A stretch of DNA of 64,000 nt from Stenocarpella maydis (taxonomy: Eukaryota; Ascomycota; Sordariomycetes; Diaporthales; Diaporthaceae): positions 496,001 to 560,000 of the forward strand of contig NQMI01000018.1 in the NCBI GenBank assembly GCA_002270565.1, read 5' to 3'. Below the pieces are notes generated by a model. It was not told where the DNA came from, did no database searches, and saw only the letters and a list, made by a program, of their open reading frames with translations. Of the stretch, positions 36,115 through 48,113 are shown one piece after another (position 1 is the stretch's first letter; every line of letters begins with the position of its first letter). The position numbers and the translations under genes are program-made.

Positions 36115-36879
36115 GGCTCTGGTGAGGAAGATGAGTCGGAGGACTCTCTGCAATATCTCTGCGGCCCATACTATCCCATGCGCATCGGGGACCGCTTCCA
36201 CCAAAACCGATGTCAAATTATTCACAAGCTCGGCCGCGGGGGTTCTCGACAGTGTGGCTGGCCCATGACCGACGGGATGGGGAGGACGGCGCCCTCAAGA
36301 TCCTTAGCTTGTCTGAGAACGCTGCCAAGGAATACGAGATCCACGAAGCCATCAAGTAAAGGGCACAGAATCGCTCTCGGCTTGCTTTGTTCCAGGACCA
36401 CTTGACGCTGACCTGGGTGGACCGTTCCAAAACCGAGCGCAAGCATCAATGTCCTGGTTCTCCCTCTGCACGAGCAGATCTTACAAGCCATTGCTAGCAT
36501 CCACGGCGCCGGGCTGGTTCATAGGGTAAGCAAACTCATGATTCCGCTTTATGTACCTGGGTAAGTTACTGACTACCTTGTCAGATATCGCCCTCGCTAA
36601 CGTCATGTGGTCTGAAGGTAGACCTCGGGAAGAAGTCTATAAAGAAGGACCAGTTTCTCACCAGCCCCGTTTCCACCTGCCTTGATCGGACCAGATGCCT
36701 ACCTCTGCGACTCGGGAATTCTCGTCCCAGCTGGCACCTGGGTGCCGAACAAGCTTAAGTCACAGCTAGGCTATTGCGCCCCTGAGCTCTTCCACAATCT
36801 GGAACCTAGCTTTGCTAACGACGTACGGAGTTACATGGTCCTGTTCTTATACCTGTATACGGAATATTGGTCTTTGTAA
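36115..36879 (+). pseudogene. Degenerate protein-kinase relic (SRPK-like)
   Basis: Translating the plus strand in shifting frames recovers an ordered set of protein-kinase landmarks. From 36115 an acidic lead (EEDESEDSLQYL) runs into GDRFHQNRCQIIHKLGRGG, the glycine-loop start. The frame then breaks, and in the next frame FSTVWLAHDRRDGEDGALK follows, with the VAIK-like lysine region and EYEIHEAIK. A stop follows, then in another frame a segment with LHEQILQAIASIHGAGLVHR, the catalytic-loop lead. After a possible intron comes DIALANVMW-like sequence, and later LGYCAPELF, the APE motif, which ends in a stop at 36877-36879. The order and spacing match the fungal SRPK-like family. Frameshifts and stops are spread across the catalytic domain, so no functional kinase is expected. 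The downstream C-lobe is not recognisable. Other eukaryotic kinase subfamilies remain possible. Confidence 0.75.
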
Positions 36880-38087
36880 CCGGGCCGGGTTTTGTGGGCG
36901 CGCTCAACTCCATTGTCGTGGTATGGTAACGCATCGCCAGCCAAGAATATCTTCAGTGCTTTTCTGGACATAAACCGACCCGACATAACCGCGGCTGAGA
37001 AGGCATTCATGCTTTCGATAACCCAACAGGTCTTTCGCCCAAAGATCGCGTCACGGCCGTGGGACTCGTATGAACTTAGGATTTCAAGACGCTGATGAGC
37101 ATTTATGGAGTGCATCCCGGGGCCCAAGGTATGGGATTATACGAGTCATCATTTGTGCGAGCAGCCTGCATTTGCAGGGTGATGCGCGCACTCCCGCCGC
37201 TTTCATGAGCTGCCAGACTGCCAGAAGCATTGGGTTCGTGCTGCGGCGAGGCATGGATTGACATACCGGCCTGGTCATGGTGTGGCTAAAGTATTCGATT
37301 TACTCGTACCACTTGGTTTGACGAATTTGCCAGAGTTTTACTGAGATCCGTCGATACTTGAGTATTTATACGGTTCCAATCTGCAGGGCACACATCCCAG
37401 CTATCTACTTGGTCTATTCTTCACTTACTGCCAGTGTGAGCGCGCTAGACTTAGCTAATCACGAAAAGTATCACAGCAAATAATTCCGCGGCCAGGTATA
37501 GGTACTGGCACTGGCACTGGCACTGGCACTGGCGCTGGCGCTGGCGCTGGCGCTGGCGCTGGCTGGCAGGCGCGACGGCTCGGGCAGGCCAGTCTCCAAC
37601 TGCTAACTTCCAAGGCAAAGGCAACACTGGTCAAGGTCACTCTCTTACCTAGCGGATGATGGCCAAGTGCCCCTTCTCGTTGGTCTTTTGCATTTCTTTC
37701 TCTCCGCCTTTATCACTCGCCCGCCCATATTCTTCTCACTTTGGACTAATAAATTCAAACGCTCCAAACTGCACTGCACACTGCACACTGCAAAACCCAA
37801 CCAACCACACCACATACACCCCTCCCCCCCCTTCCCAACCACTAAACCCACCAGGTTAGGTACTGGCTCACCTGAACACCACCCCCACGACGCAGCAACC
37901 CCCCATCGCAGCACATTGAAAACTCAGGTCCTCCGGACACTACAACATCAACATATCGCCATCAATCGGAACAGCACCACCTTGCTGTTTCCATCCATTT
38001 TGACTGCTCCCTGCATCTCCCTGCATCCCATTAAGGTTGTTCGACCTCCGTTTTGCCTCAAAAACGGATGTCGCCGCCGTCGATGCT
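36880..38087. other. Intergenic between kinase relic and vid21
   Basis: No intact gene is seen. A hexanucleotide array lies at 37504-37566. The last 400 bases are C-rich with many CA- and CC-containing stretches and are probably the vid21 leader. Confidence 0.6.
37504..37566 (+). repeat. Hexanucleotide repeat (CTGGCA then CTGGCG)
   Basis: About four copies of CTGGCA are followed by five copies of CTGGCG in register. The minus strand reads as a Pro-Val/Pro-Ala frame, which I take to be a product of the repeat. Confidence 0.9.
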
Positions 38088-41000
38088 ATGACTGAGGTCG
38101 AGCGTACCGACTTTTCCGCGCTGATCCAGTCAAAGAGAGCAAAATGCAGGCAAGTCGCTCCCTATCTTGTAGACCGGTCCCGTGCGATCATTTTGGTACC
38201 ATTTTTATGGTTCTGACTGCGTGCAGTTCAATTAGGGCCTCCAAGAAGAGGAAGCTTCGCGAGGTCTACAGTGTCGCGACACAGCGGGACGCCCTACCGC
38301 TCCTCGACCCTCCTGCCAACGACCCAGAACCCCCCACACAGGAGGAATGGCGCTTTCTTAATGACAATGCCGTCTTGAAGTAGGCTCTATCCATCCCCTG
38401 CAATTCGTGCACGACGCGTTTTCACGTCCAGGCGCCGGCATTCATGCTAATTCGTCCCACCAGTGGGCCATTTCTCGATGAGCGCAACCTGCCCCTGCGA
38501 CAGGTTCCGCCATTCTTCCTGCCCAAGCCCCAAGGAACGAGTCCAAAGCCCACAGGTCAAGATGCAACTCCGGTCTCTCCGAACCATGCCAAGGAAAACG
38601 GTGTCGGGCCCGTGCAGTCTACTCCGGGTCCCGACGCCGCGCAGACACAACCAAACGCCGATGAGTTTCGTATTGAGACGATGATACCGCCTGCAGACGC
38701 CCAAGGAGCGGCCAGGCTTCCGATCGCCGAGCCTCCACGGGTGGATGAGGAGAGTCCCAACCCAGCCCAGCCCTCTGCCCAGACTACAGAGCCCGAGTTA
38801 TCCAACGGGGCATCAGACGACCGAAGCATTGCAGCCACCAACATCGACTCGGCTGGGACATCTTCCGCGAATCATACGGGTACAGCTGGCAGGGAGGTCG
38901 CCTTCGTCGAACGGGATAAGCAGCGGACCGACTCTACGACCGCGCAGCGATGGCAGAACGCTGAGGCTGCGGGTCGCGAATCAGCCTCTGATGCGATGGA
39001 TCTGGACGAGACTCCCGGTCGCTCCGACGAGCAGTTGAGATTGGGTCCCCTCAGGAAGCCACCTCCTCTAGATGCCTCAAGACCGTTGGACGTCTTGTCT
39101 TCTCCAGGTTCTACCACACAGACGGCCACGACCCCAGCCGTCCAGGATGCATCACCAGACACCAGTCCCGACGACGACGGCCCACCGTACCCTGGCGAGG
39201 ACGACGATTCGGAGCATCGGAAGATGGACGAGGACAACCATGACGCAGAAGGTTCTGGACAGGTCCTCGACCAGACTCAACGGGAGGAAGGAGTTGATGT
39301 GGCTGTTGCGCAGCGAGCACCCGCGCCTCCATCAAACAAGCCGGTAGAGGCGACAGAATCCGCCAGTGGCCTTCAGGGCAGCACGCCCGTCGTGGAGAAA
39401 GAGGCTGCAAACCAACCTGTTGCACCTCAAGGTCCCGCTCCGCCAGCTGGCCACCTCCCCGTCTCTGGTGCTGCAGCTGCAGTCTCAGTCCCTGATGGAG
39501 AACTCACCATCCGACCTGAGCCCGGCAGCCAAGCTAGTCCTTCTACAGCTCAAGACGATGCTCATCAGAAGACCCGAAGACCCTCTCCACTCCAGTTTGC
39601 CTCTAAAGGCACAGACGAGGAGGTCAGTGGCCCAACAGATGCGGTCAGCAAGGAGCAGGGTGCATCATTTTCTGTATCCGTATCAACGCCTTTGATGAAC
39701 GGCACTGGGCTTGAACCGAAAACCCAGGCGTCTCAGGCTTCACAAGCCGGCCATGTCCCAGACTCTCACACTGAGGAGGCAATCGGGGATGAGCATGACC
39801 CGCCCTCGACCAGCTCTGTCCTTCGGACAAGATCTTTGGCTGAGAAGAACGGTCACAGGCACAAGAGGGCTCCTACTGTAGTTTTCGAGAGGCCGAAAAA
39901 GCAACCCGGCGAGACGATAGTTGCCAGCCGATCCCAGTCTCGACCCGACCGCATACCGACTGACGACTATTTTGTTCCTCTATTCTTTGATGGCTTTACG
40001 AGACAATCTCAGTGGATGAGGAGTCCAGAACAATTGTTGGTCACTTCGCACAAGACGATCTCGACCCCCGACTGTGGCATTGCTCTTCATGAAAACCAAG
40101 CCTGCAAGGTCTTGCGCAGGATATACCACCTACAACAGCATGACAAGTGGTCCCTGAGACAACCAAAAAGGTGCCCCGAGCCGACACGGCCTCCCTCGCA
40201 CTGGGACCTGATGATGCAGGAGATGAAATGGATGAGGACTGATTTTCGAGAGGAGCGGAAGTGGAAGAGGACAGTCGCACGAAGTCTAGCCGAGGCATGT
40301 GCTGCATGGGTGGGATCTAGTCAAGAGGAGAGAAAGATCTTACAGGTAAACGCGAGAATCCCACCAATCGACGGAGAACATTCATCTAGCAAGACTGGGA
40401 CAACTCCGCTGGAAGAGGAGTCTGCCCCAACGCCGATGCCCGACCTTGTCCCATCTGGAGATGCTGACTCTCCAATGGATATCGATGACGAGCCTCGGGA
40501 CTGGAACGCTCAGACGGTTTCGCCGTCTGCAATTTTTGCGCTGCAGGAAGACGAAGTCGTATTTGGTCTTCAACAGTCATCGGCATCCGAGCAACTTTTG
40601 GAGGAGCTGCCTCTGTATAGCGCGCCGCTGAAATTGCCCCAGTTTGATGTCACTGGGCCTGCGTACGATCCGGACAGCCACTGGCGCAGGCCAGCCTTGC
40701 CACTCAGCAAATATGTTGAAGGCGAAATGACACTCAAGTCCCCTGGCCCCCGGCCGAAGCGGAGTCGGTATCGATACGCAGTAGAGGACGAGGACGATGA
40801 TGGCGAAGTAGTATTTGGCGACGGCCAAGGCCGCAGCTCGGACATACCCGCGGAGAACACGGACGTAGCTTTGTTCCGCCCAGAAATGAAGGTTGTGAGG
40901 GACCGGCTCCATGCCGGACACCAATTCAGGCCGCCAACCGAGTCGCTCATGCCCCTGCAGAGCTTCTTCGAGTCCAGGATCGCCTCCCAGTGGACCGCGG

Positions 41001-42763
41001 CGGAAGACGAGGAGCTCAGAAAACAAGTCCGCGAGTACTCGTACAACTGGTCTTTGATCTCAAAGAACATTTCGTCAAAATCTCTCTTCATTTCGGGCGA
41101 AGAGAGACGGACGCCCTGGGAATGTTTTGAGCGGTGGGTCCAATTAGAGGGATATCCGAATGACGTGGCCAGGACTCAGTACTTCCAGACTTATCAAAGA
41201 AGGATTGACCAAGCGCAGAGGGCGATTGCGCTGGCCAATCACAACGCAGCGCAACAAGCTGCTCCGAACGGTGCGGTCGTGCCACGGCGGCGACCAACTT
41301 TACCTGTGCGAGTCGAGAGGCGGACTCCTAGGAGACATCTGGCCCTGATTGACGCCATGAAGAAGCTGGCCAAAAAGCGCGAGGCGGCCGCTGCGAAGCA
41401 GCAGCAGAGCGCTAATAATCAGAGCAGGAGGACGTCAACGGAGGCCCCGCAGCAAAAGCTGAATATCAGGACGCCAGAAGACTACGCTCGGCTTCGGCAT
41501 GAACGGGACAAGCAGGTGACGGAAAAGCTTGCGAGGACACTTGCCGCGCAGCAGGAGGCCCAGAGAAGGGTGAGTACAACTTAGTTGCCAGTTTGACAGG
41601 TGAACATGCTGACCAGACCTACGCAGGCTGCCATGCAAGGCAGATCCCAGGCTCAGCTGGGCCAGGTGGCAGGTGCCCCGGGAGCCTCCCAGACCGTCCG
41701 GACGGCCGCCGCAACACATGCCGCCGTCGCCGCAAACCCACTGTTGGCTCGCACGCTCGGGGTCGCGCAACAGCGGCCGGGCATTCCAATGGCACAGCAG
41801 ACTGCGATTGCAGCGCAGATGGCAGCAGCAGGTGGTCTCGTCCCTCACATGCCTGTCAATGGCATGAACCAGCACACGCAGGCTCAGCTCGCTGCTCTGC
41901 AGCACCAGCAACATGTCCAAAGGGCAGCAATGGAATCAAGGAGGATAGCGGAGCAGCAACGACGGCAACAGATGGCGAATCAGGCCCAGATTCAGGGCCA
42001 GATGCCACCCCAGATGCAAGGGCACACTCCTCAACCGCAGCAACAGCAGCAACAAGCGCCGCAGCAACCACAACAGCAGCAAAGCCACCACCAGCAGCAG
42101 CAGCAACAACAACAGATGCCGCCTCAACACTCTCCTCCAGCGGCGCAGGCGCAGGCGGCTCAGCAGCCTCAACAAGGCCCGCAAACCCACCCCATACCAA
42201 ATGGCTCGGCCGCCCAACAGGGCTCTCCTGTCATTCGCAATTCAATGAACGGCATCAATCAGAACAGCTACATGATCAACTCCATGGCCTCATACACCCC
42301 TAATGGCATGGGCATGGCCGCCTCGCCGGGGGCAGTCGGGATGGGAATGCAAAATGTGGGAGCTGGGTCACCACCAGCACCTAATTTCAACCGGCAGCAG
42401 CAGCAGTTACCGCCCCAGATCCAAGCTCAGATCATGGAAATTGAGAATCAAATCAGGGCCAAATACCCAAACATGAGCCAGCAGCAGGCTCACGGGCAAG
42501 CCCTCCAAATCATGCAGCAACGCCTCATGCAGAACCAAGTGGCAAGGAGCAATGTCGCCCAGACTGCTATGGACGCCGCGGCTGGAAGCCCCCATCAGCA
42601 GCAGGGAATGGTCAACGGCATGCCAGCTGCTGCAAGTCCTCACCAGTACGCGCAGATGCTGAGGCAACACCAGGCTGCCCAGGCACAGGCGGCCAACCAG
42701 GCCAACCAGCAGCAGCACCAGCGTCAGCCCAGTGCAGGGGCAACTCCAATGGCAGGCAGGTAG
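38088..42763 (+). CDS. vid21: Vid21/Eaf1, NuA4 histone acetyltransferase scaffold (HSA + SANT)
   Basis: I model four exons, 38088-38149, 38227-38379, 38464-41569 and 41627-42763, giving 1485 residues. Eaf1/Vid21 is the platform subunit of the nuclear NuA4 H4/H2A acetyltransferase complex. The first two exons encode a short basic stretch (RASKKRKLREVYSVAT) typical of fungal Vid21 N-termini. A long acidic, disordered region follows. The HSA helix domain lies at about residues 618-695 (RRIYHLQQHDKWSLRQ to the tryptophan-rich WDLMMQEMKWMRTDF). A Myb/SANT domain sits at about 911-971 (WTAAEDEELRKQVREYSYNW). The C-terminal exon is Gln-rich. Intron 1 appears to be of the GC-AG type (AG|GCAAGT). The stop codon sits within a potential donor (CAG|GTAGGA). 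Splicing to 42839 would change only the last residues. The family call is strong, though the N-terminal exon chain is weaker. Confidence 0.88.
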
Positions 42764-43955
42764 GATTGTGAGCCTTCTGAGGACACACATTTCATCGCGC
42801 GGCGCCTACTCCCGCTACTGCTCGATTTTGGCCTTCCAGTGGCTGAGGCTGCCTTGTTCAAAGACAGGAAACCAGCTGAGGCGTCGACGCCAATCCGAGC
42901 CGCATTGTGCTGGATGGAATGACAGACATTTCCCCGCAAGAAAGAATGAGCAGAGCAAAGACCTGCCAGACGGACATCCAGATGAAGAGAGGAGGAGCTC
43001 ATCGGGGAACAAGCCGGCTGTGCGCAACCTGCGGGTGGATTAGGCAAGGGGAAACAGGGAAGAATCAGCCAGGACTACGGCCCTAAGTCGACATATAGCG
43101 GTTGGACTACCGGTTTTGAGGCGTCCAGGCAGTGGTACGTTAACTGTAGCTAGGCTGTAGATAACCACCCCCACATATACTGAGCGGCAACTGAGCGACA
43201 CAGCTGCAAGACATACTATACAAAGAAAATACAGTAAAATCAAGCGTCATGCAGCCAAGCATTTGAGGGTAGTGATTCGCATGTGATAAGCCATGGCGGG
43301 ATTGCCGTCTCCGCCCGGAGATGGGATTGCTAGTTTACCCCGGCCGGTGCGGTGCGGTGGTGCTGTGCTATTCTCTGGGCGGCAGTCTTGTCGGACCGAC
43401 GAGTATCTGCAGGGTCTGCGGGCTAGCTTGTAATACACCAGATATGGGAGATTGGGGATTCCCGAGGTAAAATCGCGTTGGGCAAAAGTTACCCCAGGTT
43501 TTTCGCTCGCGGGGACGGACATGGATGTTGCAGCGAGCGTTTTGGCGACACACAAATACACACACCTCATGATCGTCTCTCCCGCATGGAACGTCATTAT
43601 TAGCCGGTTCGCCCTTGGTCTTTTTTTGGGCGGGCAAAGCGTCGTTGGATCACCTGTGGGTAGGCGGGGGGGGGGGGCGCTTCACATGGAAAGTATTTAA
43701 GTAGGTCACGATGTCGGCGGAGAAAATGCAGAGCGTAGGTAGAGACTAGGTGGAGATACCCGACTGTTTTATTAGTCGTGTGGTCTGTGTCGCCACCGCG
43801 TGGGCTTATCAAGACATTGATATCACCGACAAGACTGCGAGACAACCTCGTAAACATCGAGGGAGCAGGACGATACCCAAACGGTCTCACTGTGAAGGTT
43901 CACGCGCACGAACGACAATTGTCTTGAAAGCCCCACACGAAAGAACACCGCAAAT
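42764..43955. other. Intergenic between vid21 and the alpha-glucosidase gene
   Basis: No gene is supported. The frame after the vid21 TAG stays open for about 50 codons, but the stop is followed by G, a strong termination context. The rest contains a G run near 43667-43677 and is the likely promoter of the GH13 gene. Confidence 0.6.
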
Positions 43956-46004
43956 ATGACGGGTGAGAAGCTCTGGTGGAAGGAGGGAGTGGCATAGTGA
44001 GTCTCCCTCGAGATGCCCTTGTGGTTCACCCGGCATTCCCCAGTGCTCAGCATCCAATGGCCGTGACAATACCGGAACAAGATGCTGATTGACGGTACAA
44101 CCGCCTCACGCGAACAGTCAGATATATCCGGCCAGCTTCAAGGATAGCAATGGAGATGGCCTGGGCGATATCCCCGGCATTGTCAGCAAGGTGGACTATC
44201 TCAAACATTTGGGAATCGACATCGTCTGGGTATCCCCGATGTTTGAGAGGTGAGTTCCATCGAGACGAGCTACTTGGCGTTACTTTGGTACTAAGCTTTA
44301 CATAGCCCACAGATTGACATGGTAAGATGTCCTCTCGCATCGAGGGATGAGCTGGGGTATTGACCACTGTGCAACATTTCTGACAGCGTGCAGGGCTACG
44401 ACATATCAAACTACGAGGCCGTGCACGCGCCGTACGGGACCGTCCAGGACATGGAGGTCCTCATCGACGAGTGCCACAAAAGGGGCATGCGCCTCATTCT
44501 GGACCTGGTGGTAAACCACACATCCGACCAGCACGCCTGGTTCAAGGAGTCGCGGTCCTCCAGGGACAACCCGAAGCGCGACTGGTACATCTGGCGGCCC
44601 CCGCGGTACACCGAGGACGGGACGCGCATGCCGCCGACCAACTGGCGCAGCTACTTCAGCGGCACGGCGTGGGAGTGGGACGAGCACACGCAGGAGTACT
44701 ACCTGCACCTGTTCGCCAGGGAGCAGCCGGACCTAAACTGGGAGAGCAACGGGTGCCGGCGGGCCATCTACCACAGCGCGATGCGGTTCTGGCTGGACAA
44801 GGGGGTCGACGGGTTCCGTATCGACACGGTCAACATGTGGTCCAAGGGCCCCGTGGCGGAGCTGAGGGACGCCCCTGTCGTCAACCCGGGCACGTTCGAC
44901 CAGCCGGCGTGGTGCCTGTACGCCAACGGGCCGCGGATGCACGAGTTCCTGCGCGAGATGAACCGTGAGGTCCTCGACAAGTACGACGCCATGACGGTCG
45001 GGGAGCTGCCGCACACGCCGGACCCGGCGAGGGTGCTGGACTACGTGCGGCTGGGCGACAAGCAGCTGAACATGGTGTTCCAGTTCGACATTGTGGACCT
45101 GGGCCAGGGATCGCCGTACAAGTACCAGTTCCGGAAGTGGACGCTGCCGGAGCTCAAGAGCATCGTGGCCAAGTGGCAGCAGTTCATCGAGGGCACGGAT
45201 GGGTGGACGACGGCATTTTGCGAGAACCACGATCAGGGCCGGTCCGTGTCACGGTTCGCATCCGACGCGCCCGAGCACAGAGACAAGTCGGCCAAGCTGC
45301 TGGCGCTCATGATGTGCTCCATGACGGGGACGCTCTTCGTCTACCAGGGCCAGGAGATTGGGATGGTCAACATCCCCCGGTCGTGGCCCGTGGACGAGTA
45401 CCAGGACATCGAGGCGCTGGGGTACTACGAGGAGGTGAGGCGGGAGACGGGCGGCGACCCTGCCGCGCTCGACGAGGTCCTCAAGAACATGTCCCTGCTG
45501 GGCCGCGACAACGCCCGCACGCCCATGCAGTGGGACGCCTCGCCGCACGGGGGGTTCACCGACTCGCCGCAGGGACCCTGGATGCGCACCAACGACTCGT
45601 ACCCCGAGATCAACGTCGCCGACCAGCTGGCGAGGCCCCAGTCATCGGTTCTAGGCTTCTGGAGGGATATGATTCGCTTCCGCAAGGCGCACGCGCCTCT
45701 GCTCGTGCATGGCACGTTCGAGGTCGTCGGGCCTGACGACGAGAAGACGTTTGTATTTGTCAAGAAGAGGGATGGCCGCGACGAGGAGATGGCGCTGGTG
45801 GCGCTCAATTTCTCGGGCGAAGAGCAGGAGGCTGGGTTCCCTGCGTACAAAGAGGGACGCTGGGTATTGCAGGTTGGTAACTACGATCAGGAAAAGGGCA
45901 CGCGGGCGAGCGAGAAAGGGGTTGTGCTGAGGCCTTGGGAGGCGCAGTTATACCTATTTGAGAGAGGGCGAGCCTGCAATGCTCGTGTGAATGGTCGCAT
46001 CTGA
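43956..46004 (+). CDS. GH13 alpha-glucosidase (maltase/oligo-1,6-glucosidase type)
   Basis: I model four exons, 43956-43996, 44118-44249, 44306-44321 and 44394-46004, giving 599 residues. Exon 3 is only 16 nt but restores the conserved strand that reads SPQIDMGYDISNY across three exons. The enzyme would hydrolyse terminal alpha-1,4 or alpha-1,6 glucosidic bonds of maltose, isomaltose or sucrose-like sugars. No signal peptide is seen, so it is probably cytosolic, as in fungal maltase systems. The (beta/alpha)8 catalytic residues are present: nucleophile Asp207 (GFRIDTVN), acid/base Glu267 (MTVGELPH) and Asp343 (ENHDQ). The substrate-loop region around NARTPMQWD is also intact. A small beta C-terminal domain ends the protein. 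The length is normal for the family (570-600). No maltose permease or MAL activator is adjacent, so it is not in a MAL cluster here. Substrate preference cannot be set from sequence. Confidence 0.9.
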
Positions 46005-46470
46005 GTGCATGGGTGGTCGGAAGCATAAATTGATAGATAGTCCCGAACCGTTGGGCTGAGTCGTGGGGATAAGGGGATATTGGACGCCTCGCACGCCTGC
46101 TATCGAGTCCGCACTATTGAGCGTTACTGGGTTCATTTCATATTTGCCCATCTTCACACCTCGCTGGCGCCGGATACGCGATCTACCTGCTGTCAGTGAT
46201 TGTCGAGCGTTCTTGCTAATTCCGCTGTAGCTAATGTGATCGGAGGCCAGAGTCCAGGAGACCTGTGGCGTGCCGGATCTCGAAGGCAATGCAAACGAGC
46301 AGCGTGATATTTCCGTGAGCTTCGACCATATGCCCATATACATGTTGCACATGAGCAGGCATATACGTCCGTATCCAACATCACAAGTGGCAGTCCATGA
46401 TCACAGCCTCGCAGGTGTGTGGGCTTGAAAGCTTTCTCGGTTTATATTTGCCTCGGGTCGAGAAAGCTGC
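46005..46470. other. Short convergent intergenic region
   Basis: These 466 bases lie between the 3' ends of the GH13 gene and the ATG43-family gene. Nothing beyond the expected 3' untranslated sequence is visible. Confidence 0.6.
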
Positions 46471-47069
46471 TCATCGACGGAACCAGTCATTCTTCTCCCT
46501 CGACACTGGCTTCGAGGAGATGGACCAGTTGTTGACTCCCCACCACCACCTGCGGACCTTTGCGCCTATCGAGTTCCCGCTCATCTGGGCGTTCTGGTTC
46601 CAGTACCGCCAGCCGCACCAGGCGAGGTTGTATACGACACCCTGCAACATGGGCATCACGAGCTGCAAGAGCGAGGCATAGCATTAGCGTCTGTCGTTCA
46701 TTTTGCCCCAAGACCAAGGATACAGAGCCCCAAGGGGCCGTCGGAACGCACCTGGTCCCGCGTGGTAATCCAGGCGACCATCCACCCCGACTTGGCATCC
46801 TGTATGCTGTGCAGGTAGCTCTGCTCGAAGCGGAGGTCGGGGATGGGCGGCAGGTTTGAGAAGCGCCTTGCGGGCCTCAGCACGCTGACGGGGATGTCAT
46901 CCTCGTCGTCTCCTCCCCCCACGCGGCCCTCGGCCTTGTCCAGGTGGACGGGCTCCCTCGTGTCGGCGGCAGTTGAGGGGTTGAGGTCGTGGCGGGCCGA
47001 GGGCGCCCTGTTGATGTGGGCTGTCTGGATCGTCTCCGCCACCTGCATTGTGACTTCGGATGATGCCAT
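46471..47069 (-). CDS. DUF1770/ATG43-family protein
   Basis: I model two exons on the minus strand, 47069-46752 and 46662-46471, with an 89-nt intron (GTGCGT donor, TTGCAG acceptor), giving 169 residues. The sequence follows the fungal DUF1770 pattern: AETIQTAHINRAPS near the start, SAADT.EPVHLD, an acidic run, then LPPIPDLRFEQSYLHSI and WITTRDQ. The second exon holds a hydrophobic segment (about 107-125) and a Trp-rich end (RRWWWGVNNW). To my knowledge this family includes fission-yeast Atg43, an outer-mitochondrial-membrane mitophagy receptor. The role here is inferred from that. A FSNL tetrapeptide (residues 70-73) a few residues after the acidic run could serve as an Atg8-interacting motif. 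The gene is divergent from eRF1, about 1 kb away. The family assignment is good; mitophagy function is tentative. Confidence 0.75.
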
Positions 47070-48113
47070 TCTGGGCTTTGAGGGGGGCGGCCGCTCGCGA
47101 CACTGACCGTGGCTGCTTTATGGGGGCGGTGGCCCGTTCGTGTGTAGCGCTCTGAGCGATAGCTGGTCCTACTTTGCTCTGGCAGGGGGGCCTTTTTAGC
47201 CTTCCTGGAGCCGGCTCACGGCGAGGAAAGCAGCGGGCGAGCGTGACGTCAGGTGGATTCAGGTACCAATTTGATTTCGCCTGACAGCTGCCTGAGCGTG
47301 ACTGTGCTGAAAAGGGGTGATGATGGCTATGGGTCAGTCAGTAATCCGCCTGTGAAGCTCGTGGTGATTGCTGATAGCCGTTGTGGCTGTCGTGGAGAAT
47401 GGATGGGCGAAGCGTGAAGCCTGACGGTTTGACGTATGCACAGCCGTCACGGGAGGTGGCTAAACGACCTACCAACCTAGGTACCTTACTTCCCTCCATA
47501 GGCACTTAGTTACCTACGCTACGTACCGAGGTTCAACAGCCTACACTAGTACCTCCACGTCCACAGACAATATTCCACAACGCTCACTTTGTAACAAGAC
47601 GAAGTATTTTGACCTGAAAAAAAAACCAAATAGTTGAATTAAGGAAATGGTGACTGCCAGGAAATTCATTGCACTGGTGTATTATGGGAATAGCCCTCTA
47701 GCCCCGTCCAGCTCATTACAGAGCGCTATGTCAGTGATGTATACAAACAACCCTATGTATGATAGGGCACACGCAGCCCGGGGGCCTAAGCAGTGGGCTG
47801 TGACCAATGGCAAGGCTGGCGGGGGTGGGCCCCCCAACTCGCTACAGGCGTCCAAACTCTGACACCAAGGAAAAGAGAGCAAGGCCCATTTGCCCATCAG
47901 CCACCTTTGATCTGACCCTTCCCCATCCATAAAATCTTACGAAACCCCGCCGGCCCTTGAAGACACCACACACATACCTGCCACGAGCTCTTCCCTTTTC
48001 CTTTGTCTTCATAAGGGACTCTCCTCAAGACCTGCAACCCTGCGACATTGCGAGGCTGCCGTCTTCCACACTGATCGAGAGAAAGTCGCTCCGGCGTCCA
48101 ACCCAGCCTCAAA
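47070..48113. other. Divergent promoter region, ATG43-family gene and eRF1
   Basis: About 1.04 kb separates the two start codons. It contains a CCTAGGTA octamer at 47476 and CTAC/GTAC-rich stretches nearby. No coding frame is supported. Promoters for both genes are expected here. Confidence 0.6.

Noticed and set aside
42761..42925. Open frame of about 50 codons after the vid21 TAG as a readthrough extension
   Set aside because: The stop is TAG G, a strong context, and the extension is short. A terminal intron that changes the last residues is a simpler alternative.
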